The notes below the pieces were generated by a model, which saw only the letters and a list, made by a program, of their open reading frames with translations, ran no database searches and was not told where the DNA came from. From positions 1 through 10,524 of the forward strand of contig JAFAFM010000185.1 of the NCBI GenBank assembly GCA_023423495.1: a stretch of DNA of 10,524 nucleotides, written 5' to 3'. The stretch is from Armatimonadota bacterium. GTDB lineage: Bacteria; Armatimonadota; Fimbriimonadia; Fimbriimonadales; Fimbriimonadaceae. The position numbers and the translations under genes are program-made. Shown in pieces: positions 1 to 6,569 of this stretch. Position 1 is the first letter of the stretch. Each line of letters begins with the position of its first letter.

Positions 1-228
1 GTGGAGCGGCTGATCGCAGCGGGGCACACGACTGGCGGCGCGAACAAAAACAAAGCCTTTCTAGGCGAGCAATTCGCGTCCAACCAGGGAGTGGAGGACT
101 GGAGGATCGATGTGATTTTCGATCCCCAAACTAGCGGTGGACTCGCTCTGTTCTCTCCAAACGAAATCCCCGGAATGACGTTGATTGGCGAGGTTGTCGA
201 GGGGCAGCCGGGCGTAAAGCTGGTCTAG
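1..228 (+). CDS. selD: selenide, water dikinase (selenophosphate synthetase), C-terminal end only
   Basis: SelD makes selenophosphate from selenide and ATP in the cytoplasm; selenophosphate is the selenium donor for selenocysteyn-tRNA and for selenouridine in tRNA. Only the last 75 codons are here. The reading frame is open at base 1, so the GTG at position 1 is an internal Val and the real start lies to the left of the window. The call rests on the diagnostic SelD motif DPQTSGGL (visible residues 41-48), preceded by a GGANKN segment matching the GGTxxN stretch of the family, and followed by the usual short ending with IGEV and a final Gly-x-Lys-Leu-Val strand. The gene ends in TAG at 226-228, directly abutting the stop codon of the convergent - strand gene. 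No in-frame selenocysteine codon was seen in any other gene of the window, so nothing here says which selenoproteins it serves. The family assignment is firm for so short a piece. Confidence 0.9.
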   Translation: MERLIAAGHTTGGANKNKAFLGEQFASNQGVEDWRIDVIFDPQTSGGLALFSPNEIPGMTLIGEVVEGQPGVKLV

Positions 229-546
229 CTACTTTCCGTAGGCACCGAAAGCATCCGCGAGCACACTCCAGACGCGCATGTACACGTTGTGCCGGACGGG
301 ATCTTTCACGCTGCCTTTGAAGTTGCTGTACTCGATTTCGTCGATCGCAACTTCCATTGCCTTTTTGAAGACCTCGCGTGGCACGTCGGCACGGTACCGA
401 TAATCCGCACTCGGATCCTCATAAACTTCAGCAGTCGGGATCGCCCGCTCGATATCACCCTGGATTCTTGAACGAACGAGCAACGTTTCCGCCTTGCCAA
501 GGTGCTTGACCACGGACAAGTAACTATTGTTTAGGAGGAGCCACAT
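229..546 (-). CDS. conserved small protein of unknown function, coupled to the VWA gene
   Basis: A 105-residue soluble protein with no signal peptide, membrane segment, cysteine or obvious catalytic motif. It opens with MWLLLNNSYLSVV, contains DIERAIP and a DYRYRADV strand, and ends with an acidic/aromatic helical half (EIEYSNFKGSV, then RHNVYMRVWSVL). From memory this pattern (MW-x-x-x start, LLVR-R-x-x-GD, ADY-x-YR, then IdYsNFK and a Y-x-x-vW end) recurs in a widespread family of about 100-residue uncharacterised bacterial proteins; I cannot give it a function or a verified family name. The ATG overlaps the TAA of the upstream VWA gene in the arrangement TAATG (- strand, 548-544), so translation is probably coupled, and AAGAAG just upstream could serve as a weak ribosome site. 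It is the last gene of the run. Its TAG stop (231-229) touches the selD stop. It may be a partner of the VWA/FHA proteins or simply a hitchhiker. Confidence 0.8.
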   Translation of the reverse strand: MWLLLNNSYLSVVKHLGKAETLLVRSRIQGDIERAIPTAEVYEDPSADYRYRADVPREVFKKAMEVAIDEIEYSNFKGSVKDPVRHNVYMRVWSVLADAFGAYGK

Positions 547-1916
547 TAGCTTTGCTTCTTACCCTGGTCCAGGTTGACCATAGTGCCCATGAGCGTCTTT
601 TCGGCCCCGCCGGTGTCTCCCGATTGGAGTGCCCGAAGCGCCATCGTCACTTCTTGGGCCTCGCCGGTCCGGCCTTCGCTGAGCAACAGGGCCTGCGTCT
701 TCTGAAGATCCGCAATGGCTCCCATCGCGGTGAGCTGGCCTGTCTTCAATCCCATGATCGTTTTCTCCACGACCCGCGAAGCCATTGCGATTTGCGAAGC
801 CTGGGCAACCCTGGGATTTTGAGCGACCGTGTACCTCGCGGAATCGGCGGTGAACTCCATCACGAAGTCCAAATCGATCGTTTCCGTTTTGCCGGTGGTG
901 GTGTCGTCGTACGTGAGGCGTCCCGCCGCGACCCTGTACCAGCCAAGCGGATGATTCTGGAATTCGAGATCGATTACTTGCTGGAGGGTCGATCCTCGCT
1001 CGAGATCGGCTAGGTCGATATGAACTTCGCCGGTCGTTGCGGCCTGTGGTCCACGCATGGAAACCCATCGGCTCAACTTAATATCCAGCCTTAGGTTGCG
1101 GGCAGAAACCGTCATCAGCTTTTCCAGCTCGGTCCGGAAGACCTCTGGAATGAGGTTTGGCTGCGGGATGTAGTAGTAATTTCCACCGGCTCGTTTGGCC
1201 ATGCTGGCGAGCAATTCTTCGTTGTAGTCCGGCCCGAAGCCCAGAAACGTGCAGGTTATTCCCCTGGATTTGATGTCGCCGGCATGCGCGACGAGTGCGG
1301 AGAAATCCTTGATCCCGGCAGTGGGGTCACCGTCACTTAGGACCACGAGGCGCGTAGCTCGTCCGGGGTCAGCAACAGTAAGCACTTGCTGCATGCCCAA
1401 AAGCATTCCGTCGTAGAGGTTGGTGGTATTGCCTGGCATTAGGCGCTGGATGCCTTCCTTAATGGCGTTCTTGTCTGTCACCCGCTGGGGCGGCATCAAC
1501 ACATCCACAGTCTCCTCGAAGGTGACGATGCTCAGGATATCGTTCGGACTCAGCAAATCCACGACATAAGCGCACGCTTGCTTAACGTAGTCGAGCGGAG
1601 GCCCTTCCATCGAGCCAGATCGGTCGATAACGAGACAGAGGTTCAAGGGAGTTCTTGCCCCCAGTCCTGCGCCGGGCGATCCACCCGCAATGAAGTCCAC
1701 CAAGAACTGCTCCCGAGCGGGGCCGTTCGCCATGGTTGCTTCTCGACCAGGGATGACTTCCGCCACCAATGCCTTGCCGCCGGGCATGGCCGACATCGCG
1801 CTGGTCTTCTGCGGGTCGAACGCTCCCATGGCCTGGGTGCGCATAGGGTCATTGGAAGGGGCATTTCCGAGCACAGTACGGTTCGGATCGATATGCTGAG
1901 TTCTGTTGTTATCCAT
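546..1916 (-). CDS. VWA-domain protein with complete MIDAS and an N-terminal tail of threonine motifs
   Basis: A 456-residue soluble cytoplasmic protein without signal peptide or membrane helix. Residues 1-46 form a low-complexity tail with four basic-Thr sites (T6, T14, T27, T38), three of them in the pattern Asp-Pro-x-[Arg/Lys]-Thr. Residues about 90-268 are a von Willebrand factor A domain with a full metal-ion-dependent adhesion site: DRSGS (98-102), the threonines at 164-165 in GNTTNLYDG, and the aspartates of LSDGDP (195, 197). A beta-rich region follows (about 272-370), then a helical C-terminus (about 375-450). VWA domains with an intact MIDAS bind Mg2+ and engage protein partners. 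The tail resembles phosphothreonine docking sites for FHA domains, and the two upstream genes supply such domains. I therefore infer it is an adaptor or effector read by those membrane proteins. The ATG lies 13 bases after the upstream stop with no clear ribosome site. The VWA call is firm; the signalling role is inferred. Confidence 0.9.
   Translation of the reverse strand: MDNNRTQHIDPNRTVLGNAPSNDPMRTQAMGAFDPQKTSAMSAMPGGKALVAEVIPGREATMANGPAREQFLVDFIAGGSPGAGLGARTPLNLCLVIDRSGSMEGPPLDYVKQACAYVVDLLSPNDILSIVTFEETVDVLMPPQRVTDKNAIKEGIQRLMPGNTTNLYDGMLLGMQQVLTVADPGRATRLVVLSDGDPTAGIKDFSALVAHAGDIKSRGITCTFLGFGPDYNEELLASMAKRAGGNYYYIPQPNLIPEVFRTELEKLMTVSARNLRLDIKLSRWVSMRGPQAATTGEVHIDLADLERGSTLQQVIDLEFQNHPLGWYRVAAGRLTYDDTTTGKTETIDLDFVMEFTADSARYTVAQNPRVAQASQIAMASRVVEKTIMGLKTGQLTAMGAIADLQKTQALLLSEGRTGEAQEVTMALRALQSGDTGGAEKTLMGTMVNLDQGKKQS
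1779..1916 (-). other. N-terminal cluster of four predicted phosphothreonine/FHA-docking motifs
   Basis: This segment encodes residues 1-46 of the VWA protein. The sites are NNRTQHI (T6), DPNRTVLG (T14), DPMRTQAMG (T27) and DPQKTSAMS (T38). Each Thr follows Arg or Lys, and three follow Asp-Pro-x. The residue three places after Thr is Ile, Gly, Met and Met, so three of four fit the hydrophobic pThr+3 preference known for some FHA domains. The repetition is seen directly; phosphorylation and binding are inference. Confidence 0.5.
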
Positions 1917-1929
1917 CGGGCAGCACTGG

Positions 1930-3261
1930 TCAGTCTACGCGAAATGTCGTCGCGCCTATTTTCAGAAGGTCCCCAGGTTTGAGAATTTGAGATTGGACGC
2001 GTTGGCCGTTGACAATCGTTCCATTGGTGCTTCCCAGGTCGGTAACTCCGAGACCTCCGATTGTCGGCTCTAGTCGGGCGTGCTTGCGAGATACTTGGGA
2101 ATCGAAGCTTAATGGAACTGCGGGCTGCTCGCGACCAATTTCTACGGTCGACTGGATGGGAAATCTCTGCCCCATCAAGGGTCCGTCGATCGCCACCAGC
2201 GCAAGGTTCTGCACCGGAGTTGAAGGAATCGCCGATGGCGTAGCGATCTGTTGGGAAACAGGTGCCATTACGCCTGGATGGTGGGAGTGGCCCGAGATAG
2301 GATATGCCTGCCCGGGATAGCTTTCTGGACCCCTGACGGGGGCGGCCTGATTCTTGAGCAGGAACTCAAGGTTCGCGGAACCGATCGTGATGATCGAGCC
2401 ATGGCTCAAATGAGCTTCTTGCACACGTTGGCCGTTGACGATTGTGCCTATCGGTGAGCCGCCGTCAGCGATCAGATATTGGTTGGGCCCCTGCCGAATG
2501 ATGCAGGCATGGTTTGGGACGACGTTGGGATCTCCAAATAGGGGAATTTGGGCGTTTTCGCTTCGACCAATGTAGTTGTGAACTGCGTCCAAAACCCACT
2601 CTCGACCCTCATTGCGCCCAAGGGTTTGTCGCACCCAGGCCGAGCGGGCAACCCGCTCGACAATTCCGATAAACAGGCCAATTAGGGCCCCTTGCACCAC
2701 CGAGAGAATGATTCGGCCAATGATGCCGACCTCATCGCCGCCGCGCAGGGCGATGATTAAGGGACCGACCATCGCGCTGACTGGATCGAAGAGCACACCG
2801 GCGATCGCCGCGCCGATTCCGCCACCCACTAGTCCTTGAACAGCCTTACGGATGTTCATCGAGCTGGCGCCGATGCCGAAGCCGAGCGCCAAGCCCATAA
2901 ACACAAACGCGGTGAGTCGGGCCAGCATCTGGACCATGATGTTGTTGTTGAAGGTGCTGACTTCGCCGAAGGTCGCTTCAGAAAGGGTTCCCCCAATTCC
3001 AAACCCGAAGGTGCTCCCGATAGCCCCAAAGATTAACCCGAGAATTGCTCCGCGGATGAACTTGGTTCGGGTCCCCTGCAGGTAACCGTCTAGTCCACCC
3101 ACCGAGAGGCCGACGAGCGCCCCGATCACCGCGACAAAGGTGAGCGACCAACGCTCCCAGCCCGCGTCGAAGAAGCTCCGGGGTGCCGACGGTTCCATGA
3201 GCGCCCAAGCCAGCAGGCCAGCGGCCCCACCGACCAGCATCCTTAAGAAAATGCGGCCCAT
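1930..3261 (-). CDS. polytopic membrane protein with two C-terminal FHA domains
   Basis: A 443-residue protein. Residues 1-202 are a Gly-rich membrane domain with about six helices (roughly 4-21, 40-58, 68-92, 111-131, 138-173 and 180-202) and glycine-zipper runs. A basic stretch after the last helix (VERVARSAWVRQ) suggests the C-terminus is cytoplasmic. FHA1 (about 218-303) keeps Gly-Arg at 232-233, but its Ser-Arg-x-His core is replaced by VPNH (248-251), so phosphopeptide binding is doubtful. After a flexible linker (304-351), FHA2 (352-443) is canonical: Gly-Arg 376-377, SRKH 391-394 and DLGSTNGT 408-415. FHA domains read phosphothreonine. The membrane domain is not a transporter family I recognise. 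The ATG has a GAGG ribosome site 9 bases upstream (3274-3271) and lies 4 bases after the previous FHA gene; the stop is TGA. It probably anchors a phosphorylated partner, such as the next gene's product, at the membrane. The FHA calls are firm; the exact helix count is not. Confidence 0.88.
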   Translation of the reverse strand: MGRIFLRMLVGGAAGLLAWALMEPSAPRSFFDAGWERWSLTFVAVIGALVGLSVGGLDGYLQGTRTKFIRGAILGLIFGAIGSTFGFGIGGTLSEATFGEVSTFNNNIMVQMLARLTAFVFMGLALGFGIGASSMNIRKAVQGLVGGGIGAAIAGVLFDPVSAMVGPLIIALRGGDEVGIIGRIILSVVQGALIGLFIGIVERVARSAWVRQTLGRNEGREWVLDAVHNYIGRSENAQIPLFGDPNVVPNHACIIRQGPNQYLIADGGSPIGTIVNGQRVQEAHLSHGSIITIGSANLEFLLKNQAAPVRGPESYPGQAYPISGHSHHPGVMAPVSQQIATPSAIPSTPVQNLALVAIDGPLMGQRFPIQSTVEIGREQPAVPLSFDSQVSRKHARLEPTIGGLGVTDLGSTNGTIVNGQRVQSQILKPGDLLKIGATTFRVD

Positions 3262-3265
3262 AAGC

Positions 3266-4486
3266 TTAAGCCTCGAATCGGAAAACGGCCTGGCCGAACT
3301 GAACCATGTCGCCGGGCCGCAACACCGTTGAGTCGTCTATCTTGCGTCCGTTTACGAAGGTTCCGTTTGAACTGCCCTCATCTCGAACGGAGATTTCGTC
3401 GCCCGTTTTGGTGAGTGAGGCATGCCTGCGAGACACCGTCGTCTCCGCGACAAGCGCCAATCCGTTTGTAGCTTCACGACCAACCGTGGTCTCGCCTTCG
3501 GGAATAGTGAAAACATCTCCGTTCGCCATTACCAACCGGGGCTCGGAGGTGGAAACGGTATGAGCGGCCGGCGGAGGCGTAGGAAAGATGCCAGGATCGG
3601 CGTCGTTTAGGATGATTCGCTGCTGTGGAGCGGGCTGCAGGGGCGCGGGAGCCGGTGCAGGGTCGGCGGGTGCGTTAGCATCGAGCGGTCCGGGTACTTG
3701 CACCCCTACCTGTTCCAGGTGTGTTTTTAGCTTGTCCTGGTGATCCTTCATGTACTTCAGCCCGAAGTAAATCGCGCCAATTGCGACACCCAATCCGAGC
3801 AAATAGATGATGATCGTGCCGAAGGTGCCAGCCGGGTTTTGCTTGGATTCTGCTTCGCGTTTGTCATCCGGGCTCTCCTCTTTGGTGGCCGGCTCATCTG
3901 GCGACCGGACGGTTTCAACCGGCTTGGAGAGTGCGATCGTGAATACGGGATCGGGGTCCGATCTTTTCGTACCGAGGTTGAAGCTTTGGACCGCGGGTTC
4001 GGCATCCGCGCCCTCAGAGGTGTAGTTCACCGTGACATCGACCTTTCCTGCCGGAACTCCGAAGAACGTTGCTTTGCCCTCTTTCTTGGCGTCGAGTTGT
4101 GTCTCCTTGACCTGGTTTTGGGCTTTTAACCTGACGAAGGCAACTGCGACCGGCTTGTTCTCGTGCTCGACTTGAACGGTCACCTTTCCAACGAGATTGA
4201 AGTCCTTGTCCGTTAGCGTCCAGGAATCTTTCAATTCCGTGACCAGCTTCGTGGCCACGTTGCCAGACTTCCGGTCCCACACGAACAGCCGATCCTTGCC
4301 ACCTCCCTGCTTAGGGATCTCCAACGTCTTGCCTTCGGCTTTTAGCGTTGACGCTGGCGCGACCAACTGGTCGGCGATCCAGACTTCTCTTTCGCCTTCG
4401 GATGGGAAATTCAGCTTTATCGTTGACTGGGCCAGGGCCAGCGAAGGAACGATCGCTAAAACAAACAGCAGTTCTCGTAGTCGCAA
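3266..4486 (-). CDS. secreted-N-terminus, single-pass membrane protein with cytoplasmic FHA domain
   Basis: A 406-residue type I membrane protein. Residues 1-19 are a signal peptide (basic MRLR, then a hydrophobic core, then ALA-Q cleavage). Residues 20-215 are extracytoplasmic and include a beta-sandwich-like stretch (about 98-157, with G-K-V-T-V and F-G-V-P-A-G-K-V) resembling carboxypeptidase-regulatory or Cna-B type domains. The transmembrane helix is 221-244, followed by a basic/helical stretch and a Pro/Ala-rich linker (264-308). A canonical FHA domain lies at about 316-406, with Gly-Arg 336-337, SRRH 352-355 and GSSNGT 371-376. The layout suggests a link between an envelope signal or anchor and phosphothreonine binding inside the cell. 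The start codon is TTG: an in-frame TAA lies five codons upstream, no ATG or GTG fits, and the signal peptide begins exactly there. The start lies 31 bases inside the end of the upstream nnr gene, and no clear ribosome site is visible. The next gene follows after 4 bases. Confidence 0.87.
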   Translation of the reverse strand: MRLRELLFVLAIVPSLALAQSTIKLNFPSEGEREVWIADQLVAPASTLKAEGKTLEIPKQGGGKDRLFVWDRKSGNVATKLVTELKDSWTLTDKDFNLVGKVTVQVEHENKPVAVAFVRLKAQNQVKETQLDAKKEGKATFFGVPAGKVDVTVNYTSEGADAEPAVQSFNLGTKRSDPDPVFTIALSKPVETVRSPDEPATKEESPDDKREAESKQNPAGTFGTIIIYLLGLGVAIGAIYFGLKYMKDHQDKLKTHLEQVGVQVPGPLDANAPADPAPAPAPLQPAPQQRIILNDADPGIFPTPPPAAHTVSTSEPRLVMANGDVFTIPEGETTVGREATNGLALVAETTVSRRHASLTKTGDEISVRDEGSSNGTFVNGRKIDDSTVLRPGDMVQFGQAVFRFEA

Positions 4487-6009
4487 CTTGAAACGATTTT
4501 AGCGCGAGCTTTTGGCAATGCGTCTGCAACTTCGGTCGCTTTGTATCCGACCATCCCGATTTCTTCTGCGCAAATGTCGGCAGCCAAGCCATGCCAATAC
4601 ATGCCCAATCCGGCCGCGTAATAAGCAGGAACGGATTGCCCCATAAGAGTCGCGATTACCCCAGTCAGCACGTCACCCATCCCTCCCGTGGCCATTCCTG
4701 CATTTCCGGAGCGATTCACTAATGTAGGCTGGTCGTCTTCACGCACGAGAGAGTATGGCCCCTTCAAGAGCACACACTTGTCAAACCGTTCAGACGCCCG
4801 TTTGACCGCAGTAAAGCGATCAGCTTGTATCTCAGCCGCGCTGGCTTGGAGAAGTCGACCCATCTCTACCGGATGCGGCGTAAGCACACATTCAGTTCCA
4901 GGGAGCGGCACCCCCTTGGCAACGGCGTTAAGTGCATCGGCATCGATAACGCTTGGAAGCTTCCAGTCGGACCACAACAGCCGAAGAAGCTCAAGGGTCG
5001 CTTCAGACTGGCCCATTCCGGGACCGACGACGCCGGCATCGTACCGCTTTTGGCTTTCCAACAACACCCTGGCGGCTGAAGGCGCGATGAACCCGCCTTC
5101 TTCCGAGAGCGGCAGAAGGATGCATTCTGGAATTCGGGCGGATACCGCTCGGCAGACTGATTCGACGCTGGCCAAGGTGACTAATCCGGCCCCACTCCTT
5201 AAAGCGGACTGGGCGGCCATGGATGCTGCCCCTGGCATGGCCTTGCTCCCAGCAACGATCAGGACGCTTCCGTTGTCACCTTTATGGCTTGAACGCAGCC
5301 GGCTCGGAAGGACATTGGCTGCCCATCCGCAGTCCAGCAACTTGGCCTCGCTCGGTTCATTGAGGAGTTCGGGGGGAAAGCCAATGTCCGCCACGGACCA
5401 TGAACCGCTATGCTCCAACCCTTGGTTTTGAAAAAATCCTGGCTTCGGAAGTCCGAAGGTGACGGTACGAGATGCCCACACACTCTCTCCCTGTTCATCG
5501 CCGGTGTCGGTCTCGATGCCGCTCGGAATGTCGACCGCCAGGACAGGCGCGCCGCTTTTGTTGATGGCGCGAATCGCAGTCAGGGCCGGGTCGCGCACGT
5601 CGCCGCTAACTCCTGTGCCCAAAAGTGCATCTACTACGAGGTCGGCCTCCGACAGATTTTCGAGTCGTGTTTCGAATTCTACTGACCCGAGGAAACAAAA
5701 GTTCACTTCGGAAGCGCGAGCATGTTCCAGGGACTCTGCCGCAAGGGGAGAAAGCTCACCCTCATTCGCGACGATCAAACAGTCGACGGTGTATCCGCTT
5801 TTGGCCGAGAGGGCAGCAGCCACGAGTCCATCTCCACCGTTGTTGCCCTTTCCGCATACGAATACAATGTGAGACTTCGGAGCAACCATCTCCTGGAGAG
5901 CTTGGAAGACCGCAAGTCCAGCCCGGTCCATAAGCTGCCGGACGCTGATGCCGTATTCCGGCGCGCAACGATCCATGCGGCGACATCGGTCAGCGGTTGC
6001 GATCCACAT
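4456..6009 (-). CDS. nnr: bifunctional NAD(P)H-hydrate epimerase / ADP-dependent NAD(P)H-hydrate dehydratase
   Basis: A 517-residue cytoplasmic metabolite-repair enzyme of normal length for the fused bacterial form (E. coli YjeF/Nnr type). The N-terminal epimerase (about 1-215) interconverts R- and S-NAD(P)HX. It shows GNNGGDG (55-61), VDALLGTG (126-133) and AVDIPSG (158-164) with the catalytic Asp160. The C-terminal ribokinase-fold dehydratase (about 235-500) uses ADP to restore NAD(P)H. It shows HKGDNGSVLIVAGS (242-255), GPGMG (329-333), the VIDADALN strand (354-361), LTPHPVEMGRLL (376-387) and NAGMATGGMGDVLTG (436-450) with the catalytic Asp445. The ATG is preceded at 7 bases by AAAGGGA (6023-6017). 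The last residues (about 504-517, ending CDYENCCLF) extend past the usual family end and are encoded in the 31-base overlap with the next gene. The gap to the sprT-like gene is 31 bases. The assignment is firm. The gene's placement beside signalling genes is probably just shared transcription. Confidence 0.96.
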   Translation of the reverse strand: MWIATADRCRRMDRCAPEYGISVRQLMDRAGLAVFQALQEMVAPKSHIVFVCGKGNNGGDGLVAAALSAKSGYTVDCLIVANEGELSPLAAESLEHARASEVNFCFLGSVEFETRLENLSEADLVVDALLGTGVSGDVRDPALTAIRAINKSGAPVLAVDIPSGIETDTGDEQGESVWASRTVTFGLPKPGFFQNQGLEHSGSWSVADIGFPPELLNEPSEAKLLDCGWAANVLPSRLRSSHKGDNGSVLIVAGSKAMPGAASMAAQSALRSGAGLVTLASVESVCRAVSARIPECILLPLSEEGGFIAPSAARVLLESQKRYDAGVVGPGMGQSEATLELLRLLWSDWKLPSVIDADALNAVAKGVPLPGTECVLTPHPVEMGRLLQASAAEIQADRFTAVKRASERFDKCVLLKGPYSLVREDDQPTLVNRSGNAGMATGGMGDVLTGVIATLMGQSVPAYYAAGLGMYWHGLAADICAEEIGMVGYKATEVADALPKARAKIVSSCDYENCCLF

Positions 6010-6040
6010 GGTACGTTCCCTTTCTACAAGGTTAACCTAA

Positions 6041-6535
6041 CTACGATGGCAGATCGGAATTCGTCGTGGCCTCGACGGAAATCAGCTTCAATCCGCCACC
6101 ACAGTCAACGTGGAAGTACCGGTGCTTCGAAGGGAGACGCCGCGTTCGGAACAGGTGCTTACCGCAGCGCTGGCATTCGTAGGTGACCCGCTGCCGCGTT
6201 TTGTTTCGATCCACCTGATAGCAGTGCGTCCGTTCGGGCTTTGCTCCGAGTTCTCGCATCGCCGTCCGCCATTCGGGACCATGATTTGCCGCTTTTGGGC
6301 CGAACCGGTCATAAGCCAAGAGGTGGGCATATTCGTGGATGAGCGTGTCGCGGAGGCGCTGCTCATCGATAAGCAGTTTTCTGCTGAGCGCAATTTCGTA
6401 CGTGCGATAGTAGGCGATTCCTGCGGTTACCCGCAAAGCTTTCCACCGAAGAGTCGGCCGGCGCTTGACGGGGTGGTCTCGCATTAAATCCTCGACGAGG
6501 TTCTCGGCGAAGAGTTCAAGCCCTTGAGTGACCAT
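6041..6535 (-). CDS. SprT-like zinc metalloprotease-domain protein with C-terminal zinc ribbon
   Basis: A 164-residue protein from the ATG at 6535; a TTG at 6544 would add three residues, but the ATG is the more natural choice and neither has a strong ribosome site. Numbering below counts from the TTG. The SprT-like domain carries the gluzincin motif HEYAH (70-74) and a third likely zinc ligand His88 in NHGPEW, as in SprT and the eukaryotic DNA-protein crosslink protease Spartan. A zinc ribbon follows, with CQRC (124-127) and then HVDC (145-148). The second knuckle is His-x2-Cys, where the family usually has Cys-x2-Cys; His can still bind zinc. The bacterial role is poorly known, and proteolysis is suggested by the motif only. 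It lies 34 bases after metG and 31 bases before nnr, so it is probably co-transcribed with them. I give no gene symbol because orthology to E. coli sprT is not established by motifs alone. Confidence 0.88.
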   Translation of the reverse strand: MVTQGLELFAENLVEDLMRDHPVKRRPTLRWKALRVTAGIAYYRTYEIALSRKLLIDEQRLRDTLIHEYAHLLAYDRFGPKAANHGPEWRTAMRELGAKPERTHCYQVDRNKTRQRVTYECQRCGKHLFRTRRLPSKHRYFHVDCGGGLKLISVEATTNSDLPS

Positions 6536-6569
6536 ACGAATCAAAGACGTTCAGGCGGGGCGCTCTGAA

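Noticed and set aside
2000..2439. 14-base exact direct repeat (2000-2013 and 2426-2439) as a mobile-element or recombination site
   Set aside because: Both copies encode the same VNGQRV loop of the two FHA domains, so domain duplication explains them.
4688..5431. 247-codon open frame on the + strand
   Set aside because: It lies wholly opposite the dehydratase domain of nnr, whose motifs are intact; the + frame translation is Ser/Arg-rich with no recognisable domain.
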